Shown in pieces: positions 26,513 to 36,607 of a stretch of 37,433 nt of DNA. The notes below the pieces were generated by a model. The model made no database searches and was not told the origin of the DNA. It saw only the letters and a list, made by a program, of their open reading frames with translations. Made by a program: the position numbers and the translations under genes. The stretch comes from a bacterium. Lineage in GTDB: Bacteria; Myxococcota_A; UBA9160; UBA4427. Position 1 is the stretch's first letter; the number at the start of each line of letters is the position of its first letter. The DNA lies in the NCBI GenBank assembly GCA_030432735.1, contig JAUIMK010000008.1:1-37433 (forward strand), given 5' to 3'.

Positions 26513-27706
26513 TCATGCCCGGGCGTCGCGGCCGCGGGCGGCGACGGCGAAGAGCATGGCCGGAACGCGCGGGTCGGCACGAGGGATGCCGACGAGCCGA
26601 AGGTTCTCTTCCACGTGGGCGGCTTCGCGCATGCCGACGACGACGGAGGTCACGTTGGCCGTGCTGCGGGCGAACTGGAGGGCGGCGAGGGCCTGGCCCG
26701 GTGCTTCCGGCAGCGCGCGCATCACGAACTCGGGGACGCGCCCGACGAGCCGGCCGCCGTAGAGGGGCGCGCTCGCGAAGACGGCGGTTCCGGTGTCCCG
26801 GAGACTGTCGAGGATGGCGCGGCTGTGCCCGTCCGGGCCGAGCTGACTGTCGAGAGCGACGCCTTCGCCCATCGCCAGTCCGTAGGGAAGCTGGATCGCG
26901 CGGAGGTGGTGGTCGGCCTGACCGACGTCGAGGGCGGCCTCGAAGACCTCGACGATCCCGAGATGGTTACGGTCCGTATCCGGGACCAGGAAGCCCTCCC
27001 AGGTGCACAGGCCGTAGGCGCCGATCCAGCCCCGCTCGACCGCGTGCTCGAGCGCTTCGAAGGCGGCCTTGAGGGCGTCCTTGAAGCCGTCGACGCCGCG
27101 GTCCTTGAGATGGATCTCGGGCTCCTGGATCAGGTAGTAGTCGAGGGTTTCGAGGCCGAGGTTGCGCCGGCTGCGCTCGATCTGGTCGAGCAGGAAGCGC
27201 GGGTCGATCGAGTGACCGCGATAGACGTCGTCGGGGGAGACGATGCCGCTGTCGATGTAGGTCGCGTAGAGATCGCGCTGCGCGGAGGTGTAGCTGCCGG
27301 CGCGATCCGGGTCGGGGGTGAGCCCGCCCCCCTTGGTGACGACGACGATTTCGTCTCGTGCGACGGTGCCTTCCGCGATCGCGCGGCGGAGCGCGTGTCC
27401 GATCGCGCGCTCGCTGGTCTGCATGCGATCGGAGAGTGCGGTGTCGAAGACGTTCACGCCGCCCTCGAGCAGGTCACCGACGACGCTCCGGTAGAGCAGG
27501 TCGTCGATGCCGCCGGGATCACCGCGCAGGGTGCCGAGGGAGAGCGACGAGAGCCAGAGCTCGTCCGGCCGGGTGAAGTGGTCCGCGGCGGTCGCGAGTC
27601 CGGCCTCTCGGCGGCGGGCGGTGATCCGGTCGGCGTAGCGGCGGGTACCGGCGGAGGTGGCTCGGCCGGGCAGGAGCCCTCCGGTTTCGGCAGCAGCGTC
27701 GGACAT
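26513..27706 (-). CDS. Aldo/keto reductase family oxidoreductase
   Basis: SSLSLGTLRGD, NVFDTALSDRMQTSERAIGHAL, EIVVVTKGG, LGLETLDYYLIQEPE, SVVVGMREAAHVEENL. Confidence 0.87.
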   Translation of the reverse strand: MSDAAAETGGLLPGRATSAGTRRYADRITARRREAGLATAADHFTRPDELWLSSLSLGTLRGDPGGIDDLLYRSVVGDLLEGGVNVFDTALSDRMQTSERAIGHALRRAIAEGTVARDEIVVVTKGGGLTPDPDRAGSYTSAQRDLYATYIDSGIVSPDDVYRGHSIDPRFLLDQIERSRRNLGLETLDYYLIQEPEIHLKDRGVDGFKDALKAAFEALEHAVERGWIGAYGLCTWEGFLVPDTDRNHLGIVEVFEAALDVGQADHHLRAIQLPYGLAMGEGVALDSQLGPDGHSRAILDSLRDTGTAVFASAPLYGGRLVGRVPEFVMRALPEAPGQALAALQFARSTANVTSVVVGMREAAHVEENLRLVGIPRADPRVPAMLFAVAARGRDARA

Positions 27707-27863
27707 CGCGCCCGAGGCTACCGTGGGCGCCGCCCGGCGTGAAGGCCCGTGGCGGCGCGACGATCGGTGCCACCGTCGGTCGCCGGAGATGCCCGGCGTG
27801 CGCGGCGGCCCCGCCTATACTCGCGCCGCGCGCGGTCGGTGGCCGAGCCGGAGGAGAGTGCCC

Positions 27864-28655
27864 GTGACGGTGAATGTGAACGTTTCCGATCTCTTTTCGA
27901 TCGACGGGAAGGTGGCGCTCGTCACTGGCGGCGGCAGCGGCATCGGCTGGATGATCGCCGAAGGGTACGCCCGTGCCGGCGTGAAGGTCTACATCGCCTC
28001 CCGCAAGGAGGCGGAGCTCGAGGCGCGGATCGCGGAGCTCGGCGACGGCGGCGACGTGACTGCGATCGTCGCCGATCTGTCGACGGAGGCCGGCTGCAAC
28101 GCCCTCGGCGACGAGATCGAGTCCCGGGAGAACGGGAAGCTCGACATCCTGGTGAACAACGCCGGCGCGAACTGGGGCGAGCCCTACGAGACCTTTCCGG
28201 AGTCCGCCTGGAACCGCGTGCTCGACGTCAACGTGAAGGGCGTCTTCGCGCTGACCCGGCGTCTCACCGGCGCCCTCGAGGCGGCCGCGTCCCACGAGGA
28301 TCCGTCTCGCGTGATCAACATCGGCTCGATCGATGGGCTGACGGTCCCGGCCCTCGAGACCTTCTCCTACTCGGCGAGCAAGGCCGCGGTCCACCACATG
28401 TCCCGGGTGCTCGCGAAGAAGCTCGCGCCGAAGCGGATCACGGTGAACGCCGTCGCGCCCGGTCCGTTCCAGAGTCGCATGATGAAGGCGACCCTCGAGA
28501 ACGTCGGCGAGGCCATCAACAAGATGGTGCCCCTCGGACGGATCGGGAATCCGGAGGACATGGCCGGCATCGCGATCTTCCTCGCGTCTCGCGCCGGCCA
28601 GTACGTGAACGGGACCGTGATTCCCGTCGACGGCGGGATCAGCGGGTGCCGCTGA
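27864..28655 (+). CDS. Short-chain dehydrogenase/reductase (SDR)
   Basis: VALVTGGGSGIG (TGxxxGIG), LVNNAGANWG (NNAG), FSYSASKAAVHHM (YxxxK), VNGTVIPVDGGISG. GGAGGAGAG SD. Alternative GTG at 27858. Confidence 0.93.
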   Translation: MTVNVNVSDLFSIDGKVALVTGGGSGIGWMIAEGYARAGVKVYIASRKEAELEARIAELGDGGDVTAIVADLSTEAGCNALGDEIESRENGKLDILVNNAGANWGEPYETFPESAWNRVLDVNVKGVFALTRRLTGALEAAASHEDPSRVINIGSIDGLTVPALETFSYSASKAAVHHMSRVLAKKLAPKRITVNAVAPGPFQSRMMKATLENVGEAINKMVPLGRIGNPEDMAGIAIFLASRAGQYVNGTVIPVDGGISGCR

Positions 28656-28677
28656 GCCCCGGGCCGGGTCGGGACCG

Positions 28678-28995
28678 ATGAGCCGCGTCCACCACCCCGC
28701 CTGCCGCGTCTCCGTGGCGGCCTTCGGCGACGGCCCGCCCTTCGAGTGCGACGACGCGGAGGTCTGGATCGAGGGCGGACGGATCCTGATCTCCTACTTC
28801 GACGACGAGGGGATCGTCGTGCTCGAGGGCTGGCCGCGGGACGGCGGGGGCTGGGAGTTTTCCGGCCGGAGCCGCCCGCGGCGAGCATTCCTGGCGCCGA
28901 TGTCCGACTCTCCGGGTGATCTCGAAGGAGAGATCGATGAACACGGGGAGATCGCCGTCTGGCGGCTGACCCTGGGCGACCCCGCCGGCGCCTGA
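28678..28995 (+). CDS. Hypothetical protein (105 aa)
   Basis: Intact + strand ORF downstream of the SDR gene; GC-rich codon bias; no family recognised. Confidence 0.6.
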   Translation: MSRVHHPACRVSVAAFGDGPPFECDDAEVWIEGGRILISYFDDEGIVVLEGWPRDGGGWEFSGRSRPRRAFLAPMSDSPGDLEGEIDEHGEIAVWRLTLGDPAGA

Positions 28996-29037
28996 ACCTC
29001 GCGCTCTGGCCGGCACGCCGCGAAACGAAAGAGAACC

Positions 29038-29862
29038 ATGTCCGAAGAACCGCTGATCGCGGTGTTCGTCGACTACGAGAACCTCGCCCTCGGCGCGCGC
29101 GACTCGAAGTGGCGGACCCTCGACATCGACCTGATCCTCCGGCGCCTGCTCGAGAAGGGGCGCATCGTCTACAAGCGCGCCTACTGCGACTGGAGCCAGT
29201 ACCGGAACGACGTCCGTGAGTTCCACGCGCGCGGGATCGAGCTGATCGACATCCCGCGATCGAAGATGAGCGGCAAGAACAGCGCCGACATCCGAATGGT
29301 CGTCGATGCCCTCGACCTCTGTTATTCGAAGGAACACATCGAGATTTTCGCGCTGCTGACCGGTGACAGCGATTTCTCGCCGCTCGTCGCCAAGCTCAAG
29401 GAGAACCACAAGCGCGTCATCGGCTGCGGCGTCAAGAACTCGACGTCGGGACTGCTGATGGGGAGCTGCGACGAGTTCATCTACTACGACGATCTCGCGA
29501 AGGCCGCCGACCTGAAGGCAGGCAAGCGCGCGGAGAAGCAGAAGTCGAAGCCCTCGTCGAAGAAGAAGGCGTCCAGGACCAAGGCCGCTTCGAAGTCGAA
29601 GACGGAGGCGCCGATCAACGACGACGGCGCCGACGCGATCGACCACATGCTCGACGTCCTCGAGAACCTGTCGAAGGACCACGATGCGGTCTGGGGCTCG
29701 ATGATCAAGCAGGCCCTCAGGCGCGTCCATCCGGACTTCGACGAGACGAACGCCGGATACCGCAACTTCGCCGAGCTGCTCCAGGCGGCCGAGCGCGAGG
29801 GATGCGTGAAGCTCGAGTACGACGAGCGCCGCGGGAACTACAAGGTCGATCTGCTCGAGTAG
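29038..29862 (+). CDS. NYN-domain (LabA/DUF88-like) protein with C-terminal OST-HTH/LOTUS-like domain
   Basis: IAVFVDYENLALGA, KNSADIRMVVDALDLCY, FALLTGDSDFSPLVAKLKENHKRVIGCG; Lys/Ser-rich linker; C-terminal MLDVLENLSKDHDAVWGSMIKQALRRVHPDFDETNAGYRNFAELLQAAEREGCVKLE. Confidence 0.88.
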   Translation: MSEEPLIAVFVDYENLALGARDSKWRTLDIDLILRRLLEKGRIVYKRAYCDWSQYRNDVREFHARGIELIDIPRSKMSGKNSADIRMVVDALDLCYSKEHIEIFALLTGDSDFSPLVAKLKENHKRVIGCGVKNSTSGLLMGSCDEFIYYDDLAKAADLKAGKRAEKQKSKPSSKKKASRTKAASKSKTEAPINDDGADAIDHMLDVLENLSKDHDAVWGSMIKQALRRVHPDFDETNAGYRNFAELLQAAEREGCVKLEYDERRGNYKVDLLE

Positions 29863-31049
29863 GCGGCTCGGCGCCGCCGCGCCGCCGCCAGGACGAGGGC
29901 ACCGATCGACAGCGGGAGACCCGGCTCGGGATCGGGCAGCTCGTAGGGATTCTGCGGGTGCAGGCAGCCCGGGTCGTCCGGGAAGTCGACGAAGCTGTCG
30001 AGGTCGTCGTCGAGGCCGTTGTCGCACTCGTAGAGCGGGCCGCGTTCGTCGACGTCGCCGGGATTCGCGCAGCCCGGATCCGAGAGGTCGATCGTTCCGT
30101 CCCCGTCGTCGTCGATCTCGTTGTCGCAGGCGAGGCTCGCCTCGCGCTCGCTCTCGTCCGTCGGGCTCGTGCAGCCGGGATCCGCCGGGTGGTCGACCAG
30201 GCCGTCCCCGTCGTCGTCGAGACCATCGTCGCAGTCGGGCTGGTCGATGACCGCGAGGACGTCGTCGCGATACGCGAAGAGATCGACGATCAACCCGAGG
30301 TTGCCGTAGATCGACGTGTTCTGGGGCTGGTCGACGAAGGAGGCGCGCGCGAAGAGGATGCCGATCAGCTCGGCGCCGGCGCCCGAGCCGAGGAACGCGG
30401 CTCCTCCCGAGTCCCCGTTCACGATGTCCGCTTCGTGCTGGCCGGGCGGGCCGGTGGTCCGGTCGTCGTAGACGATCACGAAGGATCGGGTGTCGAGGTT
30501 CACCTGGTCGATCTCGCTGATGCGGTTGGTGCCCCAGCGCATCGTCCGCGAGCCGAGCCACGCCCAGCCGTCGACGCCCATGAAGCTCGTCGCCGCGCCC
30601 CGATCCCGCCCGTGCCCGATCAGCGTGACGAGGTCGTTCGGCGAGGGCGGCTGGCTCGCGATCGAGAGCGCCGGGAGCGCCGGGCGCGTCGCGAGCTTGA
30701 AGGCGCGCAGGTCGGCGAGGGTCCCGTCGGGGTTCTCGAAGCGCACGCTCGACCCGGCGATCGGGAGGTAGGTCACGCCGCCGAAGGTGACCGGATTCTC
30801 GCCGACGTGGTTCGCGGTCAGGACCCATCCGTTGCGCACGTAGACGGCGGAGAGGCCCGTCGAGGTGATGCCGACGTTCGAGAATCCCGGGTCGCCGGAG
30901 GGGGGCGCCGTGTTGCCGGTCCCGTCGCCCGTGTCGATCAGCACGGCGCCGGTCGGCACCGCGACGAGCGCGAACGCCAACGCCGCGACGAGCCCGGGGA
31001 GGCGGGGAGCGAAGCGGATCACGGCGCGGAGTCGAGGCAGGGGCAGCAT
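29838..31049 (-). CDS. Secreted trypsin-like serine protease with Cys/Asp-rich repeats and a PEP-CTERM-like C-terminal tail
   Basis: Signal-like N-terminus MLPLPRLRAVIRFAPRLPGLVAALAFALVAVPTGA; LTANHV, DIVNGDSGGAAF; three CDxxxDDDxDxxxDxxxDPGC repeats; tail DPEPGLPLSIGALVLAAARRRR. Confidence 0.82.
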   Translation of the reverse strand: MLPLPRLRAVIRFAPRLPGLVAALAFALVAVPTGAVLIDTGDGTGNTAPPSGDPGFSNVGITSTGLSAVYVRNGWVLTANHVGENPVTFGGVTYLPIAGSSVRFENPDGTLADLRAFKLATRPALPALSIASQPPSPNDLVTLIGHGRDRGAATSFMGVDGWAWLGSRTMRWGTNRISEIDQVNLDTRSFVIVYDDRTTGPPGQHEADIVNGDSGGAAFLGSGAGAELIGILFARASFVDQPQNTSIYGNLGLIVDLFAYRDDVLAVIDQPDCDDGLDDDGDGLVDHPADPGCTSPTDESEREASLACDNEIDDDGDGTIDLSDPGCANPGDVDERGPLYECDNGLDDDLDSFVDFPDDPGCLHPQNPYELPDPEPGLPLSIGALVLAAARRRRAAYSSRSTL

Positions 31050-31172
31050 GGGGGGCGGCGGCTCGGGCGATCGGATTCGGGAGGCCGCAGTGTACCATCG
31101 CGGCGCCGCGCCCTTCGCGCCGAACGCTCGGAGCGCGGCCGAGGAAGGCACGGTCTGCCGGCCCACTGCCGA

Positions 31173-31439
31173 TCAGCCGCGCGGGAGTCCGAGGACGGCC
31201 CGGCAGTGGGCGGCGAGGTGCTCCGAGAGCGCTTCCAGGCGGTCACCCGCGACGTCGACGCCGGCCAGACCGTCGAGGGCCTCGAGGGCGGCGCGGGCCG
31301 CGCTCGAGAGATCGGGCTGGCTCGAGAGGCGGGCGCGCTCGAGGGCGGCACGGTGGGGCGCGGCCTGCGCGGCGGGCAGCATGTCGACGGCGGCGAGCAG
31401 CGTCTCGAGGGCGCGACCGAATTCTGCGTGGACGGACAT
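31173..31439 (-). CDS. Hypothetical protein (88 aa, predicted helical)
   Basis: MSVHAEFGRALETLLAAVDMLPAAQAAPHRAALERARLSSQPDLSSAARAALEALDGLAGVDVAGDRLEALSEHLAAHCRAVLGLPRG; no recognised family. Confidence 0.5.
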   Translation of the reverse strand: MSVHAEFGRALETLLAAVDMLPAAQAAPHRAALERARLSSQPDLSSAARAALEALDGLAGVDVAGDRLEALSEHLAAHCRAVLGLPRG

Positions 31440-31488
31440 GGCGGATTCCCGGCTGCGTTCGGGCGACGCGGGATCGGCGAGGGCGCGC

Positions 31489-32058
31489 TCAGGGCGCGGC
31501 GCCGCTCGCGCCGTCGCCACCCCCGAGGATGGCGGGTTCCGTTCCACCTGGCGATGCCGCCGCCGGCGTCCCGTCCGCGGACGGCGAGGCCGGGGGCGCC
31601 GCGGGCGCTTCGGGCGCTTCGGCGGGGGCGGGGACCTGCGCGGGCGCCGCCGGAACGGGCGCTCGGCTGGTCTCGTCGCGCAGCGTCTCGTAGCGCTTCC
31701 GCCACGTCCGTGCACTCGCGTTCGCGTCCTTGCGCTTGCGATCGGCTCGCGCGAGATCCTTCTCGGCCTGGGCGAGGGCGGCCTCGGTCTTCTCGAGGGC
31801 GGTCCTTGCTTCCTGATACGCCTCGGGGTCGACGCGCTCCGCCTCCTGGCTGCGCAGCCGGGCGAGCTCGTCTGCGAGCTTCAGGTTCTCCAGGTTGCGC
31901 GCATCGAGCTTCTCCTCGAGCGCGGCGATCTTCCAGGTCAGCGAGCCGTGCAGCGGCCGCCAGGAGTAGCCGAACGCGATCACGCCGCCGAGCACGAAGA
32001 GCCCGGCACCGACCAGGATCTGACGGGCCCATCCGGGAAGCTTGAACGAGTCGTCCAT
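31489..32058 (-). CDS. Hypothetical membrane-anchored coiled-coil protein with Pro/Ala-rich C-terminus
   Basis: N-terminal TM (ILVGAGLFVLGGVIAFGY), then a charged heptad-like region and a PAPAEAPEAPAAPPASPS tail. Confidence 0.6.
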   Translation of the reverse strand: MDDSFKLPGWARQILVGAGLFVLGGVIAFGYSWRPLHGSLTWKIAALEEKLDARNLENLKLADELARLRSQEAERVDPEAYQEARTALEKTEAALAQAEKDLARADRKRKDANASARTWRKRYETLRDETSRAPVPAAPAQVPAPAEAPEAPAAPPASPSADGTPAAASPGGTEPAILGGGDGASGAAP

Positions 32059-32214
32059 GCGCGTCTCATCGGCAAGCGCGCCCGGAATCTACAGTCCGGG
32101 CTGCGTTTTCCAGCGTGACGGGAATCACCGGCTGCTAGCCTCGCGCAGGTCCCCGCAACTGCTCCGTTTTTCCTCTCCTCGCGCCGGCCCGCCCGGCACC
32201 GGAGGTTCGATCCG

Positions 32215-33654
<1,440 letters not shown>

Positions 33655-33670
33655 CGGCGCGAGCGGCGTC

Positions 33671-35392
33671 TCACGGGAGGGGACACCGCGCCGCGCCGAC
33701 CGTACCGCGCGGGACCAGACGTCGACGTCGTCCGAGCAGGCGGACCGCGCCGACCGCGAGGAAGGGCTCGAGTCCGATCAGGCCGCACGCCGCGCCTCCG
33801 CCCCCGTCGCTCACGGCCGACGGCGTGGGGGTCGCGCTTCCACCCGCGCCGGCCGCCGCCGCGGTGGACAGGAGGTCGATCGCACCCTGCACGTCGAGGC
33901 GGGGAAGGGTGACGTCGCCGCGCGGGTCGTGGATGGGCACGCCCGCGAGAACGAGGGCGTTCTCGATCTCCGCGGGGGTCGCGGCGGGATGATGCTGGCG
34001 GAGGAGGGCGATCGCGCCGCTCACGTGGGGGGCGGCCATCGACGTGCCGCCGACGAGGCTCGTGCCCCCGCCGTTCGCTGCGGACTCGACGCCGGCGCCG
34101 GGGGCGAGCATCGTCAGCAGGTCGGTCGAGTTCGAGTAGCCCGGGACGAGGTCGGCCGCATTCGTCGCGCCGACGCCGATCACGTCGGTGAGACAGGCGG
34201 GACTCGTGATCGCGTCGACGCGGCCGTCGTTGCCGCCGGCGGCGACGGTCACGATTCCGGCGTCGCGCAGCGTGGCGATCGCGGCGGAGGCGGAGGACGA
34301 GCCCGCCTCGCACGCTGCGACGCTGCCGAAGATCGTCCCGCCGACGGAGAGGTTCACCGCATCGACGTCGTAGGTCATGCCGAGGCCGAGCACGTGCTGG
34401 AGGCCGGCGACGATGTCGGAGGTGTAGGCGCCGATGTCCCCGCCGCCGAGCTCGCTGAAGACCTGGATCGCGATCAGCTGCGCCGCCGGCGCCACGCCGA
34501 CGAGCCGGTCGTCCGCGGCGTGCCCGGCGGCGATGCCCGCGACGCTCGTGCCGTGCCCGCAGCCGGACCCCGAGCAGGGGACGGCCGCGCCGCGGCCGAC
34601 CATGGCTCGAGACGCGTCGGGGCAGCTCGCGAGGAGCGAGAAGCACGCCTCTTCGGCGACGCGTCCCGCGAACATCTCGTGGCTCGTGTCGATGCCGGTG
34701 TCGAGGATCGCGATCGCACGTCCGGTGCCGTCGTCGCCGGCCCGGTGGGCCTCGTCGGCCCGAATCAACGGGATCGTCGCGGCGAGGCTCGGGCGATGGA
34801 TCACGTCGAGGTCGATCGACGCGAGCAGCCCCGACTCGATCAGCGCGACGAGTCGGTCACCGTCGACGCGCGCGGCGCCCTGCCCGAGGAGCGGGAAGAA
34901 GCGCAGGTCCGTCGGCCCGTCCGGGCGCGCGAGGAGGTTCCTCGCCCGCGCATGATGATCGACGTCGATCGGGAAGAGGATGCGGACGTCGCCGCGGTCG
35001 AGGACGGTGTCGACGACGGCGGGATGGATGGTGAAGTCGCGTTCGGTCTCGGCGCGGGCGATCGCGCGCTCGAGCCGTTCGCGAAGCGACGTCTCGACCG
35101 GGGGCTCGGGCGTCTCGTGCGTCGCGTCGCGGGTGGATGCGGTGCTCGAAGTAGCCTCCGAAGGCGCCGGCGCGCGCCGCGCCTGGCGGGGCTCGATCGG
35201 CCGCGGCTGCTCCGCGTCGCTCGCGCGGGTCGACGCCGCGTTCGCGGGCGGCCCGGCGGCCCGGACCTCGTGGTCCGCGGGCGCGCCGGTCGTGCCGGGC
35301 GCAGGGCTGCTGCCCGCGAGCGCCGCGACGACGACGAGCCCGATTCCCAGCATCCCGAACGCGATCGCTGCCTTGTCGAGCCCCTTGCGCAT
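33671..35392 (-). CDS. Secreted S8 (subtilisin-like) serine protease with C-terminal sorting-like tail
   Basis: AIAILDTGIDTSHEMF, GCGHGTSVAGIAAG, GGTSMAAPHVSGAIALL; N-terminal hydrophobic signal; tail GGGGAACGLIGLEPFLAVGAVRLLGRRRR. ATG at 35392. Confidence 0.9.
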   Translation of the reverse strand: MRKGLDKAAIAFGMLGIGLVVVAALAGSSPAPGTTGAPADHEVRAAGPPANAASTRASDAEQPRPIEPRQARRAPAPSEATSSTASTRDATHETPEPPVETSLRERLERAIARAETERDFTIHPAVVDTVLDRGDVRILFPIDVDHHARARNLLARPDGPTDLRFFPLLGQGAARVDGDRLVALIESGLLASIDLDVIHRPSLAATIPLIRADEAHRAGDDGTGRAIAILDTGIDTSHEMFAGRVAEEACFSLLASCPDASRAMVGRGAAVPCSGSGCGHGTSVAGIAAGHAADDRLVGVAPAAQLIAIQVFSELGGGDIGAYTSDIVAGLQHVLGLGMTYDVDAVNLSVGGTIFGSVAACEAGSSSASAAIATLRDAGIVTVAAGGNDGRVDAITSPACLTDVIGVGATNAADLVPGYSNSTDLLTMLAPGAGVESAANGGGTSLVGGTSMAAPHVSGAIALLRQHHPAATPAEIENALVLAGVPIHDPRGDVTLPRLDVQGAIDLLSTAAAAGAGGSATPTPSAVSDGGGGAACGLIGLEPFLAVGAVRLLGRRRRLVPRGTVGAARCPLP

Positions 35393-35620
35393 CGCGCCCC
35401 TCGCAGGTCGGCAGAGCCTCTCCGTCCGCCTCGAATCGGCATCGGTCCGGCTTCCCTTGATGGACGTGTCGGAGCGCACAGCGCCGGGGAAGGGACCGGC
35501 GCTACGCGACGCCGCCCGGGAGCTCGGGGATTCGCCGCAGACCGCTTGAGGAGACCATCCCGGGGGTTCGCCCCATCAAGTCCGCCTGCCGCCGCGCCGC
35601 AAGAGACTCCTGGAGGTGGA

Positions 35621-36577
35621 ATGTCGGTCGACGCCGTCGAAATCGGAGACGAAGGGATCGGGGACCAGGCAGCCGGCGAGTACGCCGATGCCGCGATCGC
35701 CGGCGCCCGTGCGCTCATCGAAGCCGACCCCGCGCAGGAGCGTTGGCTCACGCCCCTCGTCCGCGCGATCAAACGCAAGCGGCTGCGGCTCCCGTCGCTC
35801 TCGCCGACGACCCATCGTGTCGTCCGCCTGATCGAGCAGGCGGAGGTCGACCTCGACGAGCTGGCCCAGGCGGTGAACGGCGATCCCGTGCTCGCGACGC
35901 GGATCATGGGCGTCGCGAACAGCTCCTACTTCCGGGGCGCGACGGAGGTCCCGAACGTTCGCGAGGCGCTCATGCGCATGGGCGTTCGCGAGGCGCGGAC
36001 GCTGGTCGTCGTGGTCGCCCTCCGCTCGACGCTGCTCCGTTCACCGGGGCTCGGAGAGCGGGCGCAGGCGCTCTGGCGTCATTCGCTGCTCAGCGCGAGC
36101 GCGACCCAGGAGATCACGCAGGAGATCCCGCCCTGGGAGACGACGGGGTTCCTGGCGGGGCTGCTCCACGATCTCGGGCAGCTGGTCGTGTTCGCCTTCG
36201 TGGCCGAGCTGCCTGCCTGGCAGGACGACGGGGCTTCCCCCTCCGACTCGGCGGTGGACGCGATGCTCGAGGCGACGCATCCGGCGCTCGGCGCGATGGT
36301 GCTCGCGTCCTGGGGATTCCCGGCGGCGTTCTGTGACGCCGTGCTCGGGCATCACGACATGGAAGGCATCACGGGAGACGCGGAGCATCTCGCCCACGCC
36401 GTCGATCTCGGGCACACGATCGCGAATCGGATCGCGGAGGGCTTCGCCGAGAGCGCCGACGAGATCGACGCGGAGCTCCTCGAGAAGGGGGAGCGGGTCG
36501 GGCTCGACGCTCCGCGCCTCTTCGACATCGCCGAGGAAGCCGAGGCCAATCTCGAGGCGCTGTCCAAGCTCGCCTGA
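35621..36577 (+). CDS. HDOD domain protein
   Basis: LPSLSPTTHRVVRLIEQAEVDLDELAQAVNGDPVLATRIMGVANSSYFRG...GLLHDLGQLVVFAF...HPALGAMVLASWGFPAAFCDAVLGHHD. SD TGGAGGTGG. Confidence 0.92.
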   Translation: MSVDAVEIGDEGIGDQAAGEYADAAIAGARALIEADPAQERWLTPLVRAIKRKRLRLPSLSPTTHRVVRLIEQAEVDLDELAQAVNGDPVLATRIMGVANSSYFRGATEVPNVREALMRMGVREARTLVVVVALRSTLLRSPGLGERAQALWRHSLLSASATQEITQEIPPWETTGFLAGLLHDLGQLVVFAFVAELPAWQDDGASPSDSAVDAMLEATHPALGAMVLASWGFPAAFCDAVLGHHDMEGITGDAEHLAHAVDLGHTIANRIAEGFAESADEIDAELLEKGERVGLDAPRLFDIAEEAEANLEALSKLA

Positions 36578-36607
36578 GCCTTGCGGGCAGGTGTTCTTCG
36601 GCTTCGC

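Noticed and set aside
35541-35620. Possible c-di-GMP riboswitch upstream of the HDOD gene (CTTGA...GGGGTTCGCCCC...TCAAG)
   Set aside because: Only a simple stem with TTCG loop; none of the conserved GEMM core sequences is visible.
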